Origin: JADJMO01 sp016794445
Lineage (GTDB): Bacteria > Myxococcota_A > Polyangia > Polyangiales > JADJMO01
NCBI GenBank assembly: GCA_016794445.1
Contig: JAEUKC010000313.1
Coordinates: 59,021-123,020, forward strand
Reading direction: 5' to 3'
DNA length: 64,000 nt
The notes under the pieces were generated by a model that did no database searches, was not told the origin of the DNA, and saw only the letters and a list, made by a program, of their open reading frames with translations. A program made the position numbers and the translations under genes. Of the stretch, positions 31,708 to 39,914 are shown piece after piece; the first letter of the stretch is position 1, and each line of letters starts with the position of its first letter.

Positions 31708-32478
31708 ATGCACCCGACCGAGCCGCACCTGCTCCGCGCCTACGGCGACCGTGAGGGCGACGGCATGGTCCAGATGTCGTTCACGCTCAACGTGCCCAAG
31801 AGCGCCAAGGCGCGCGAGGCCGCCAAGCGGTTCGCCGAGGCCCACGGGCTGCGCGAGCCGCTCGTCTCCACGATGGAGGAGTGCGCCGAGGGCTACACGT
31901 ATTTCGTCGTCTACGGGCACTCGCAGCACACGGTCGATCTGAGCACCCTCGAGGTCCCCGAGGTCGAGGTGACCCGCCTCGAGATGAAGGAGGTCGACCA
32001 CCGCGTGCTCACGCGCCTCGGGCGCAAGCTCGTCGTGGTCGGCGCCTGCACCGGGAGCGACGCCCACACCGTCGGCATCGACGCCATCCTCAACATGAAG
32101 GGCTACGCGGGCGACAAGGGCCTCGAGGCCTACAAGAGCTTCCTCGCCTACAACCTCGGCGCGCAGGTCGAGAACGACCAGCTGATCGCCCGCGCCGAGG
32201 CGGTCGGCGCCGACGCCATCCTGGTGAGCCAGGTCATCACCCAGCGCAACTGCCACAAGGAGAACGGGCGGGCCCTGGTCGAGCTCCTGGTGCAGCGCGG
32301 CCTCCGCAACCGGTTCGTGCTGCTCTTCGGCGGCCCGCGCGTCGACCACGCCCTCGCCCTGGAGCTCGGCTTCGATGCCGGCTTCGGCCCGGGCACGCGG
32401 CCGAGCGACGTCGCGAGCTACCTGGTCTCCCGTTTCTGCGCCGACTCGATCGTGCCCCACGCCATCGCGAACCCTTGA
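31708..32478 (+). CDS. Lysine 5,6-aminomutase beta-subunit-like (KamE-like), B12-binding
   Basis: A 256-residue protein. The cobalamin motif is GACTGSDAHTVGIDAILNMKGYAG: His120 matches the cobalt ligand, and Lys131 matches the KamE lysine that binds PLP. The rest of the Rossmann-type B12 domain is conserved (YNLGAQVENDQLI, ADAILVSQVITQRNCH, FVLLFGGPRVDHALALELGFD). The first 100 residues fit the KamE dimerisation subdomain. The catalytic alpha subunit (KamD) is not adjacent and not in the window. The gene stands alone between ruvX (divergent) and a pseudokinase. Activity needs KamD elsewhere; otherwise the gene would have a new role. Confidence 0.85.
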   Translation: MHPTEPHLLRAYGDREGDGMVQMSFTLNVPKSAKAREAAKRFAEAHGLREPLVSTMEECAEGYTYFVVYGHSQHTVDLSTLEVPEVEVTRLEMKEVDHRVLTRLGRKLVVVGACTGSDAHTVGIDAILNMKGYAGDKGLEAYKSFLAYNLGAQVENDQLIARAEAVGADAILVSQVITQRNCHKENGRALVELLVQRGLRNRFVLLFGGPRVDHALALELGFDAGFGPGTRPSDVASYLVSRFCADSIVPHAIANP

Positions 32479-32598
32479 GCCGTCGGGGCATTGCGCGCGC
32501 GCAATCAACGGCGCCGAAACAGCCCCACCGTCCAGGACACTCTTCGACCCGAGCGGACTTGTCGCCCGCGGGTTTCCTGGCTTTTCTTTCGCACCACG

Positions 32599-33684
32599 AT
32601 GGAGGGGGACCTCGCCATCAGCGACCAGGCCCGAGCGGTCCGGGCCCGATTGGGTCAGGTCGTGGACGGCTTGACCCTCGAGTCCGTGCTGCACGTCGGC
32701 GCCTCCACCGCCCACTACCTGGCGCACGACGAGCACGGCGTGCCCCACGTCGTGCAGATCCTCCTCCACCACCTGGCCGCCGAGCCCGCCGCCCGGGAGG
32801 CCCTCACCCGCGCCGGCCGCGTCGGCCTGCGCCTCCGCCACCCGGCGCGCGTCCCGCTCCTCGGGATGGGCCGACTGGAGGACGGCGAAGAAGACGGCGT
32901 GCCCTATCTCGTTCACGCGTTCGCGCCCGGCGAGCCGCTCGACGTGCGCCTCGAGCGCGACGGCCCCCTCGAGCTCGACACCGCCCTGCGGGTCGCCGAG
33001 ACCGCGCTGTCCGTCGTCGTCCGCGCGCACCGTCGCGGCTTCGTCCACGGGCCCCTCGACCTCTCCAAGATCCTGGTGAGCGACGGTGATCCGCTGGCGA
33101 GCGACACCGTGCAGGTCCTCGAGTGTGGGGCCACTCCGTGGACCCCGCTGCCGTCCGCCACGCGCGTCACCAAGCCCGATTTCTGGAGCGAGCCGCGGCT
33201 CGATCGCCACACCCGTTCCGACCTCACCGCCGTCGGCCTGGTCCTCTACTCCCTGCTGGCCGGAGAGCGCGTCGCCATGGTCACCCCACGCCGCGATCGC
33301 GTCGTGCAGGCGGTCGAGCAGGCGTGTGACACCCACCCGTTCGGGGCGCGCGTGGAGCGCCTGCTCGGGCGCTACCTGCTGCGGCTCCTCGACGTCGCGG
33401 GCGTGCCGTTCGCCCACGCCGAGCAGGCCCGCGCCGAGCTCGACCGCATCCGCGCCTTGCTCGCCTTCGCCGACGCGCTCGCCGAGACGACCGCGCACTC
33501 GACCAGCAGCCCGCCGGTGTCCGCGCCGGCGCTGGCTCCCCTCGAGAGCGGTGAGCACGCCATCTTGTCCGACGTGCCGTCCGTCCCTCCGATCAGCCTC
33601 GTACGCTCCAAGGGCCGCGCGGTTGCGGCTGGTGGGGGGGCCCTCGAGCTCGTGCTCGACGACCTCGCCGAAGGCGTCGGCTGA
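32599..33684 (+). CDS. Pseudokinase of the Hanks Ser/Thr kinase family
   Basis: A 361-residue protein with kinase-fold order: a degenerate glycine loop (VLHVGASTAHYLAHDE), a strand with Gln where the ATP Lys should be (HVVQILLHH), hinge-like YLVHAFAPGEPLDVRL, catalytic-loop position FVHGPLDLSKILVSDG, and SDLTAVGLVLYSLLAGERV for helix F. The HRD Asp, the catalytic-loop Asn and the DFG Asp (ECGA) are all lost, so no phosphotransfer is expected. The C-terminal 100 residues are Ser/Pro/Ala-rich. It has no Shine-Dalgarno; ATG chosen at the conserved start. It likely works as a scaffold or regulator. Confidence 0.75.
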   Translation: MEGDLAISDQARAVRARLGQVVDGLTLESVLHVGASTAHYLAHDEHGVPHVVQILLHHLAAEPAAREALTRAGRVGLRLRHPARVPLLGMGRLEDGEEDGVPYLVHAFAPGEPLDVRLERDGPLELDTALRVAETALSVVVRAHRRGFVHGPLDLSKILVSDGDPLASDTVQVLECGATPWTPLPSATRVTKPDFWSEPRLDRHTRSDLTAVGLVLYSLLAGERVAMVTPRRDRVVQAVEQACDTHPFGARVERLLGRYLLRLLDVAGVPFAHAEQARAELDRIRALLAFADALAETTAHSTSSPPVSAPALAPLESGEHAILSDVPSVPPISLVRSKGRAVAAGGGALELVLDDLAEGVG

Positions 33685-33708
33685 GGCGAGCGTAAGCGAG
33701 CCGAAGCA

Positions 33709-33732
33709 TCGGCCGCCTCCATGGGCGGCCGA
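33709..33732. terminator. Hairpin between convergent genes (copy 1 of a repeated element)
   Basis: Nine-base arms with a six-base loop TCCATG, between the pseudokinase (+) and the diiron gene (-). A 22-base core is identical at 59237-59258, also between convergent genes. Confidence 0.55.
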
Positions 33733-33761
33733 CAGGGATTCACACCCTCTGCGCCGAGCGG

Positions 33762-34637
33762 CTAGGCCTGGACGATCGGCCGCGTGCGCGGGCGATCGAC
33801 CGGGACACCAGCACGCTCGATCCGCGCGGAGCCCTCGTTGGTGTGCTTGCTGACGAGGTCGAACCACTCGAGGCCCGGCAGCTGCGCGATCCGCTGGTCG
33901 ATCTCGCGGAGACAGCGCCGCCCCGCCTCGTCGCCGAACAGGTACGCGCCGACGAAATCCCGCGACTCCCGCGGCTGCATGCTGCCGCCGACCGGCTCCC
34001 ACAGCGCCCGCAGCGCGACGCGCGCCATGCGCTGCGCGAGGCCCGAGGCCCGCAGCCGGCGCTGCGCCTGCTGGTAGTAGAACGCGAAGTGGCGGCGCTC
34101 GTCCTTGACGATGCGCCGGCAGACCTCGGCCAGGATCGGGTTGTCCGAGAGCTCCGCCATCCGCGTGTACGCGTTGCACGCGGTCAGCTCGTTGATCGCG
34201 CCCCAGCTCATGTGGACCGCGATGAAGTCGGGGCTGATGATCGAGAGCAGCCGGCCGCCCGCGTCCTGGAGCACCTCGGTCCACTTGCGCGGCCGCGCGA
34301 ACTCCTCGATCGACTTGCGCGACGGCTCGTGCCCGCAGATGGAGAGGATCTTGGCGAGGGTGCGGCCGTGGTAGCACTCCTCGTAGCCCCAGTTCACGAG
34401 GAACGCCCGCGCCTCCTCGTCGGCGAGCGCCGAGGTCTCCATCAGGGCCTTCATGTAGTGCACGGTGTAGAGCTCCGTGTCCTGCATGTAGCGGAGCACG
34501 CGCACCTCGCTCTGGTTGAGCCCGTACTTCTTGGCGTCCTCGAGGACGAGCCCCGTCAGGTCGAGCTGACGGCTGATGGTGAGGAACTTCTCGATGTCGA
34601 AGGTGGGCTCGTTCTTCTTGGCGTCGACGTTCATCAT
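33762..34637 (-). CDS. Ferritin-like diiron protein (acyl-ACP desaturase/AurF-like)
   Basis: A 291-residue helical protein with a full set of diiron ligands: Glu55 (QDTELYTVHY), Glu87-x2-His90 (GYEECYHGR), Glu150 (WGAINELTA) and Glu180-x2-His183 (VKDERRHFAFYY). The spacing is that of ferritin-like oxygenases/desaturases. No membrane segment. Two Met codons overlap the stop of the flippase gene (ATGATGA), so it is the third gene of the lipid operon. A lipid-acyl or alkyl-chain oxidation or desaturation role is the natural inference; N-oxygenase activity is an alternative. Confidence 0.75.
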   Translation of the reverse strand: MMNVDAKKNEPTFDIEKFLTISRQLDLTGLVLEDAKKYGLNQSEVRVLRYMQDTELYTVHYMKALMETSALADEEARAFLVNWGYEECYHGRTLAKILSICGHEPSRKSIEEFARPRKWTEVLQDAGGRLLSIISPDFIAVHMSWGAINELTACNAYTRMAELSDNPILAEVCRRIVKDERRHFAFYYQQAQRRLRASGLAQRMARVALRALWEPVGGSMQPRESRDFVGAYLFGDEAGRRCLREIDQRIAQLPGLEWFDLVSKHTNEGSARIERAGVPVDRPRTRPIVQA

Positions 34638-35860
34638 GACTCCTCGAGGCTACTACGAGCGGTGGGCGGCCGGGGATCGGAGTCGGCGCCCCGCGCCTCG
34701 TCGTGGGCGCGCTGCTCGTCCTCGGCGCGCTTGGCCTCGGCCTCGAGCACGTCCGTGCCGAGGTAGCGGAACACGTAGATCCCGCCGACGAACATGCACA
34801 GGAAGAGCGCGAGCACGCGCCAGAGCACGAGGTAGGGCACCTGGTAGATCCCGTGGACCCACGGCTTCATCAGCGCCGAGGAGCCGACCTCGGCGATGCC
34901 CGAAGCCCCGGGTGTAGGGCTCAGGTAGAGCGCGAAGTTCAGGAGGGCCTGCACGAGGATGATCTGGACGATCGGAGGCCCGACGCTGACGAACGTGCTC
35001 GGCGTGGTGGAGAGCCCGAGCCCCTTGAGGATGAAGAAGGTCACGGCGAAGCGCGAGCAGAAGAACCCGAACGTGAGCCCGAAGGCGGCGAGCACCGCCA
35101 GCTTGCCGCGCCGCAGGTAGATGCCGAAGCCCTCGTGCACGTGATCGACGGCGCCGACGAGCCGGTTCGAGAGGTGCCCACGGCGCGCCCAGGCCTGGTC
35201 GGCGATCTTCCGAAAACGGGGGACCTTGGCCACGAGCCGCACGATCAACTGCCAGATCGGGCTGCACACCTTGGAGAGCGCGCGCACGATGGCCTGGAGC
35301 AGCGGCGGATAGGCGGCGCAGAGGACGAGGCACACGAGCCCGGTCCCGAACACCCCGGCCGAGAGCCCCACGAAGTAGTCGAGCGGCGCCGCCTCCCTGG
35401 GGAGGACGAGCAGGTGGTTGGCGCGGAGGATCAGTATGGTGAGCGCCGAGATCAGGAAGAAGCTCACCGTGCAGAACGCCGTCATGAGCTCGGCGGTGGC
35501 CACGTCGGCGACCTTCATGCCCCCGTGCACGAGCACTGCCACCTGCGAGATCGGCGCCCCCACCTGCCCCGGCGTGACGCCGGCCACGAACATGAGGACG
35601 AACTCCGAGACGATGCCGTGCCGGATCTTGATCTGGGGCGTGAGCACGCGGGCGAGCGTGAACATGCGCAGCCCGCCGCAGACTCCTTCTTGCAGCGCGA
35701 GCACCGCGCCGACGAGGAGCCACGCCGGCCGAAGCGACCCGAGGACCGGCGCGAAGCTGGACTGCTCGGCGCGCAGCGATCGATAGAGCTGGTAGCCGAG
35801 GCTCAGCAGCGTGAGCGCGACGACGAGCTGGATGCCCCGGACGAGACTGCGCCGATTCAA
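34634..35860 (-). CDS. LPG-synthase-type membrane protein (flippase-like, UPF0104)
   Basis: A 408-residue protein with about nine membrane helices and the family hallmark FVAGVTPGQVGAPISQVAVLV, followed by STPSTFVSVGPPIVQIILVQ and LYLSPTPGASGIAEVGSSAL. This is the transmembrane module of lysylphosphatidylglycerol synthase/flippase without the aminoacyl-transferase domain. Such proteins move or glycosylate lipids in the inner membrane. It starts at TTG (MNRRSL by frame), 41 bases after the CDP-alcohol phosphotransferase stop. The C-terminal tail is highly charged. Confidence 0.8.
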   Translation of the reverse strand: MNRRSLVRGIQLVVALTLLSLGYQLYRSLRAEQSSFAPVLGSLRPAWLLVGAVLALQEGVCGGLRMFTLARVLTPQIKIRHGIVSEFVLMFVAGVTPGQVGAPISQVAVLVHGGMKVADVATAELMTAFCTVSFFLISALTILILRANHLLVLPREAAPLDYFVGLSAGVFGTGLVCLVLCAAYPPLLQAIVRALSKVCSPIWQLIVRLVAKVPRFRKIADQAWARRGHLSNRLVGAVDHVHEGFGIYLRRGKLAVLAAFGLTFGFFCSRFAVTFFILKGLGLSTTPSTFVSVGPPIVQIILVQALLNFALYLSPTPGASGIAEVGSSALMKPWVHGIYQVPYLVLWRVLALFLCMFVGGIYVFRYLGTDVLEAEAKRAEDEQRAHDEARGADSDPRPPTARSSLEES

Positions 35861-35901
35861 AGGAGACCGTCGGTGAGACTAGACTGGTCTCCGAGGTGCC
35901 G

Positions 35902-36915
35902 TCACTGACCGTCGGCCTCGACCTCGTCGAGGACATGGATGCCGCGCCGCGTCTCCCGCAGCGAGAACAGCGCCACGATGGCGCAGGCCACCGCCGGTAG
36001 GGCCACGGAGTAGGTCGCGCCGATGGGCAGACCGGCCGCGTTCCAGGCCATGAACGCCACCATGCCGAGCACCCCGAGCACCAGCATGGGCTCCACCTTC
36101 GGCGCCTCGTTGTGGAGGCGCAGGACGAGCTGACGGACACCGAAGCCGATGTTGACCGCGCTGACGAACGACACGCCGACGAACGTGGAGACCCAGCCAC
36201 GCGTCCCCGCGAGCAGGATGAGCGCGTGCAGCAGCAGGAACACGAAGATCGGGGCGATCGACGCGTGGGCCCGGGCGACGCGCCAGATCGCGCGGCCGAA
36301 GCCGAACACGATGGTGGTGGCCGGCCACACGACGAGGAAGTGGTAGGCGGTGACGCCGTGGAACGAGAGGCCCTTCCACACGTCGGTGCCCCAGGCGGCG
36401 CTGCCGATCATCGCGACCGAGAGCACGAAGACGGACTCGATCTGGTTGAGGAGGCCGAGGCGGTAGACGCCGGTCTGGGTCTGCTCCCAGCAGGTCACCG
36501 CGGCGGCCGCGGGGATGAGGGCGATGAGCGCGATCGTCCAGAAGTGGGTCGCGCCGAGCGCCCACGCGGTCATCACGGCGATGTAGACCGTGTTGAGGAT
36601 GTCGAGCCCGTGGTCGAGGAACTCGCCGAAGGCGCTCGACTGCTTGGTCCGCCGCGCGTGTGCGCCGTCGGCGTTGTCCGCCCACAGGTACACGTGGAGC
36701 AGCAGCATCGACGCGATCAGGAGCCACCCGCGCTGCGGCCGGAGCGCGACGAGCAGGCCCACCGCGACGAGGTTGCAGAGGTGGCCCGCGTGCGTGATCG
36801 AGTTCGGGTGCACCGAGGCAGGAATCAGCCGCAGCGACGGCTCCACGAGGAAGCGCTTGTAGTAGGGCAGGAGGATGGAGCGATCCTCGGCCGTGTAGAC
36901 CGGCGCGGCTGACAT
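35902..36915 (-). CDS. CDP-alcohol phosphatidyltransferase
   Basis: A 337-residue membrane enzyme with the complete CDP-OH-P motif: Asp80, Asp83-Gly84, Ala87-Arg88, Gly97, Asp101 and Asp105 (DNADGAHARRT ... FGEFLDHGLD). About ten membrane helices. Length and arrangement are closer to eukaryote-type ethanolamine/choline phosphotransferases than to PgsA or PssA. It joins a CDP-activated head group to a diacyl- or alkylacyl-glycerol, or the reverse chemistry with CDP-lipid. Start at ATG 36915 (MSAAPVYTAEDRS). It heads an operon with a flippase-like protein and a diiron enzyme. Confidence 0.85.
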   Translation of the reverse strand: MSAAPVYTAEDRSILLPYYKRFLVEPSLRLIPASVHPNSITHAGHLCNLVAVGLLVALRPQRGWLLIASMLLLHVYLWADNADGAHARRTKQSSAFGEFLDHGLDILNTVYIAVMTAWALGATHFWTIALIALIPAAAAVTCWEQTQTGVYRLGLLNQIESVFVLSVAMIGSAAWGTDVWKGLSFHGVTAYHFLVVWPATTIVFGFGRAIWRVARAHASIAPIFVFLLLHALILLAGTRGWVSTFVGVSFVSAVNIGFGVRQLVLRLHNEAPKVEPMLVLGVLGMVAFMAWNAAGLPIGATYSVALPAVACAIVALFSLRETRRGIHVLDEVEADGQ

Positions 36916-37051
36916 CGGTGTGAGGATCCCATGACAAACAGGGACTCTGCAACGATCCGCCCCAAAAAGCATCGCGGGGTGCGTAGCTGGCTACGCGGAC
37001 ACCTTGGTTCCTCCGTGCGGAACGCCGCGCACCGCGCTACGCGACGGACCG

Positions 37052-39457
37052 ATGGACCGAAAGGGATCGATGCTCCTCGCGCTCCGGGAGGCCGTCGAGA
37101 GCCGGCCAGTGCGCACCATGCGGGCGCTGTTCCTCCGCGCGAAGGACGCGGCGCCCGAGGTGCTGAAGACCCTCGGCCGCGCGCCGAGCCGCGGTCGCGA
37201 GGAGCGCGTGCGCGGCCTCGACGGCGCCGTCACCATCGCCCGCGACGCCTTCGGCGTGCCCGGTGTGTTCGGCGGCAGCCTCGCCGACGTGGCCTTCGGC
37301 ATGGGCTACGCGTGCGCGGAAGACCGGCTCTTCCAGATGGACCTCATGCGGGTCGCGCTGCGGGGCGAGCTCGCCTCGGTGCTCGGCGCGCGCCCCGTCG
37401 ACGACAGCCTCCCGTTCCGCCTCCCGCGCGGCGCGACGCTCGTCGATCTCGACGCGTTCACGCGCGCGCTCGGGTTCCGTGGCGCCGCGGAGGCCAGCTA
37501 CGCCATCGCCTCGGCCGAGGCGCGCGCGTGGCTCGACGCCTACGCCGCGGGGGTCAACGCCTTCGTCGCCACCGGTCGGCGACCGCTCGAGTCGCTGCTC
37601 CTCGACCTCGAGCCCGCCCCCTTCACCGCCGTCGACAGCCTGCTCATCGGCAAGGGCGTCGCGTTCCAGCTGGGGTTCGCCTGGCGCTTCGCCCTCACCT
37701 ACGCGCGCATCGCCAGCGTGGTGTCTGCCGACAAGCTGCGCGCTCTCCTGCCCACCCACCCTCTGACCGTCACCGCGGGCGCCGCGGACGCGATCGAGCC
37801 CGTCCTGCTGCACGCCCGCATGCTCGCCGACGTGCTCGGCACCGAGGGCCTGCACCTCGGCTCCAACGCCTTCGCGCTCGCGGCCCACCGCACCTCCCTC
37901 GGCCGCCCGATCGTGGCCAGCGATCCGCACATGCCGCTGCACGCACCCGCCGTGCTGTGGGAGGTGCGCCTCCGCGGAGGCGGGATCGACGCGCGCGGCG
38001 CCACGATCCCCGGCGTCCCCGGGCTCCCGATCGGTCAGAACGCCCACGCCGCGTGGGGCATGACCGCGGGCTGGGGCGACGACAGCCAGGTATGGCGCGA
38101 GGATCTGGGGGCGCTGCGCAAGGCCGGCCGGCTCGAGGTCACCCACGAGACCATCGCCGTGCGCGGCGGGGACTCCCGCACGGTCTCTGTCGTCCGCACC
38201 CCGCGGGGCCCGATCGTGTCGGGCGCGACCGGCGACGAGCAGGCCATCGCGCTCCGCTGGTGCGGCGACACCGCGTCGCTCGAGACGGACGGCTCGCTCG
38301 CGCTGTTGCGGGCGCGTGACTTCGACGATCTCCGCGCCGCCGCACGCCTGCACTCCGCGCCCACGCTCAACTTCGTGTTCGCCGACCGCGAGGGCCACCT
38401 CGGGTGGTGCTGGGCGGGTCGCGTCCCACGCCGGCCCGACCCGGGCGTCACGAGCCTCGATCTGCTCGACGGTGAGGACCCGCGTGGCCAGTGGGTCGGT
38501 GTGATCCCCGCGCACGAGCTCCCGTTCTCGTGCGACCCGCCCGACGGGGTGATCGTCTCCGCCAACACGCGTCCCCACGGCGAGGGGTACCCGCACACCC
38601 TCGGAGACATCTTCGAGCCGCCGTTCCGCTACGCGCGCATCCGGGCCCTGATCGACGCGCACCGCGGCCCGCTCACCCTCGCCGACATCGCGCGCATCCA
38701 GACCGACGTGCGCGCGTCGTGGGCCACCTCCGTGCGCGACGCGCTCCTCGAGGGTCTGCCCGCGGGCGATCTCGGGCTCCCCGAGCGCCGCGGCCGCGAG
38801 GTCCTCCGACGCATGCGCGCGTGGGATGGCCGCGCCGACGAGACGAGTGTCGGTGCCTCCTGCACCTACGCCTTCCTCGACGCGTTCGTCCGCCACCTGC
38901 TGCTCGACGAGCTCGGCGACGACACCTTCGAGCGCTACTTCGAGCTCATGAACGCGGCGGCCTTGCCGCTGCTCTCCGCCGTCCGTGATCCCGCCTCTCC
39001 GTGGCTCGTCGGGCACGATCGCGCGACCCTGGTGCGCGACGCCTGCGCGATGGCCGAGGGACGCCTCCGCCGCCAGCGTGGCGAAGATCCGGCGCGCTGG
39101 CGGTGGGGCGATCTGCACACGGTCACCTTCCGGCACCCGATGGCCGCCGTGCCGGGCCTGCGCGCGGCCTCGTCCCCCGGTCCGTTCCCTGGACGTGGCG
39201 ACGGCACCACCGTCAACATGGGCGAGTTCGAGCTCCGCGGCCGGTTCGGCGTGCGCGTCGGCCCGGTCCTCCGCTTCGCGATGATCGCCGGCGCGCCCGG
39301 CGCGTCGCGCGCGGTGGTGGCCCCAGGGCAGAGTGGTGATCCGGCGTCGCGTCACTACCGCGACCAGGTCGGCCTCTACCTCGAGGGTCGCGACCGCGCG
39401 GCGAGCTGGGAAGAGACCGACTTCTCTGCGTCGCGGCTCCGCCTCGTGCCGGGCTAG
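37052..39457 (+). CDS. Penicillin acylase family (Ntn-hydrolase) protein
   Basis: An 801-residue precursor of the penicillin G acylase/acyl-homoserine-lactone acylase family. The N-terminal part has VTIARDAFGVPGVFG and FGMGYACAEDRLFQMDLMR; autocleavage is expected at Gly270-Ser271 (LHLGSNAFALAAHRT), with SDPHMPLHAPAVLWEVRL and the beta-subunit Asn region further on. Typical members are exported, but no Sec signal is seen from ATG 37052; a GTG at 37004 also gives none. Substrates may be acyl-amides such as homoserine lactones. The terminal TAG lies in a CTAG shared with the convergent gene. Confidence 0.85.
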   Translation: MDRKGSMLLALREAVESRPVRTMRALFLRAKDAAPEVLKTLGRAPSRGREERVRGLDGAVTIARDAFGVPGVFGGSLADVAFGMGYACAEDRLFQMDLMRVALRGELASVLGARPVDDSLPFRLPRGATLVDLDAFTRALGFRGAAEASYAIASAEARAWLDAYAAGVNAFVATGRRPLESLLLDLEPAPFTAVDSLLIGKGVAFQLGFAWRFALTYARIASVVSADKLRALLPTHPLTVTAGAADAIEPVLLHARMLADVLGTEGLHLGSNAFALAAHRTSLGRPIVASDPHMPLHAPAVLWEVRLRGGGIDARGATIPGVPGLPIGQNAHAAWGMTAGWGDDSQVWREDLGALRKAGRLEVTHETIAVRGGDSRTVSVVRTPRGPIVSGATGDEQAIALRWCGDTASLETDGSLALLRARDFDDLRAAARLHSAPTLNFVFADREGHLGWCWAGRVPRRPDPGVTSLDLLDGEDPRGQWVGVIPAHELPFSCDPPDGVIVSANTRPHGEGYPHTLGDIFEPPFRYARIRALIDAHRGPLTLADIARIQTDVRASWATSVRDALLEGLPAGDLGLPERRGREVLRRMRAWDGRADETSVGASCTYAFLDAFVRHLLLDELGDDTFERYFELMNAAALPLLSAVRDPASPWLVGHDRATLVRDACAMAEGRLRRQRGEDPARWRWGDLHTVTFRHPMAAVPGLRAASSPGPFPGRGDGTTVNMGEFELRGRFGVRVGPVLRFAMIAGAPGASRAVVAPGQSGDPASRHYRDQVGLYLEGRDRAASWEETDFSASRLRLVPG

Positions 39458-39885
39458 CTCAGGAGCTGCAGCGCGATCGCGGCGGCGGGTGCGCCGAGGC
39501 CGAGCGCGAAGGCACCGAGGCGCTCGACGCCCTTGAGGGGCTTCCAGAGGGTGGCCTTCTTCGGCTCCTTGCCGAGGCCCTGGTCGATCTCGTACTGCCC
39601 CGGGCGATGCCCGAGGATCCCGAGCGCGAGGGACATGCCGCCGAACAACCCGGCGCTCGGCAGCACGAAGTGGAATGGGAGGATGTCGAGCAGCGCCGGC
39701 ATCGTGGTGGCCGCCGCCACGAAGAGCCCGAGCCCCACGAGGAAGATCTGCCACGCAACTGGCTTCTTGCTGACGGTTCCCTGCTCCTGCCGCGCCTTGC
39801 GGATCATCGCGAGCATCTCGGGGTCGTCGGCGAACATCTGCTCGGCGTTCTCGCCCGGACCCGCCTCCTGGTAGTGCTCCTGCAT
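39454..39885 (-). CDS. Small membrane protein of unknown function
   Basis: A 143-residue protein with an acidic N-terminal helix (ENAEQMFADDPEMLAMIRKAR), two adjacent membrane helices (about residues 45-85: VAWQIFLVGLGLFVAAATTM and the following FHFVLPSAGLFGGMSLALGI), an EIDQGLGKEPKKATLW loop, and a hydrophobic end. No family recognised. It overlaps the convergent penicillin acylase gene by four bases, sharing a CTAG that gives TAG on both strands. Confidence 0.65.
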   Translation of the reverse strand: MQEHYQEAGPGENAEQMFADDPEMLAMIRKARQEQGTVSKKPVAWQIFLVGLGLFVAAATTMPALLDILPFHFVLPSAGLFGGMSLALGILGHRPGQYEIDQGLGKEPKKATLWKPLKGVERLGAFALGLGAPAAAIALQLLS

Positions 39886-39914
39886 GCCCGTGGGTCCCAC
39901 GGATCGGGCGAGCG

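Noticed and set aside
31270..34377. A 1035-codon minus frame across the aminomutase, pseudokinase and diiron genes
   Set aside because: It crosses well-supported genes in other frames and shows no domain; a GC-driven shadow.
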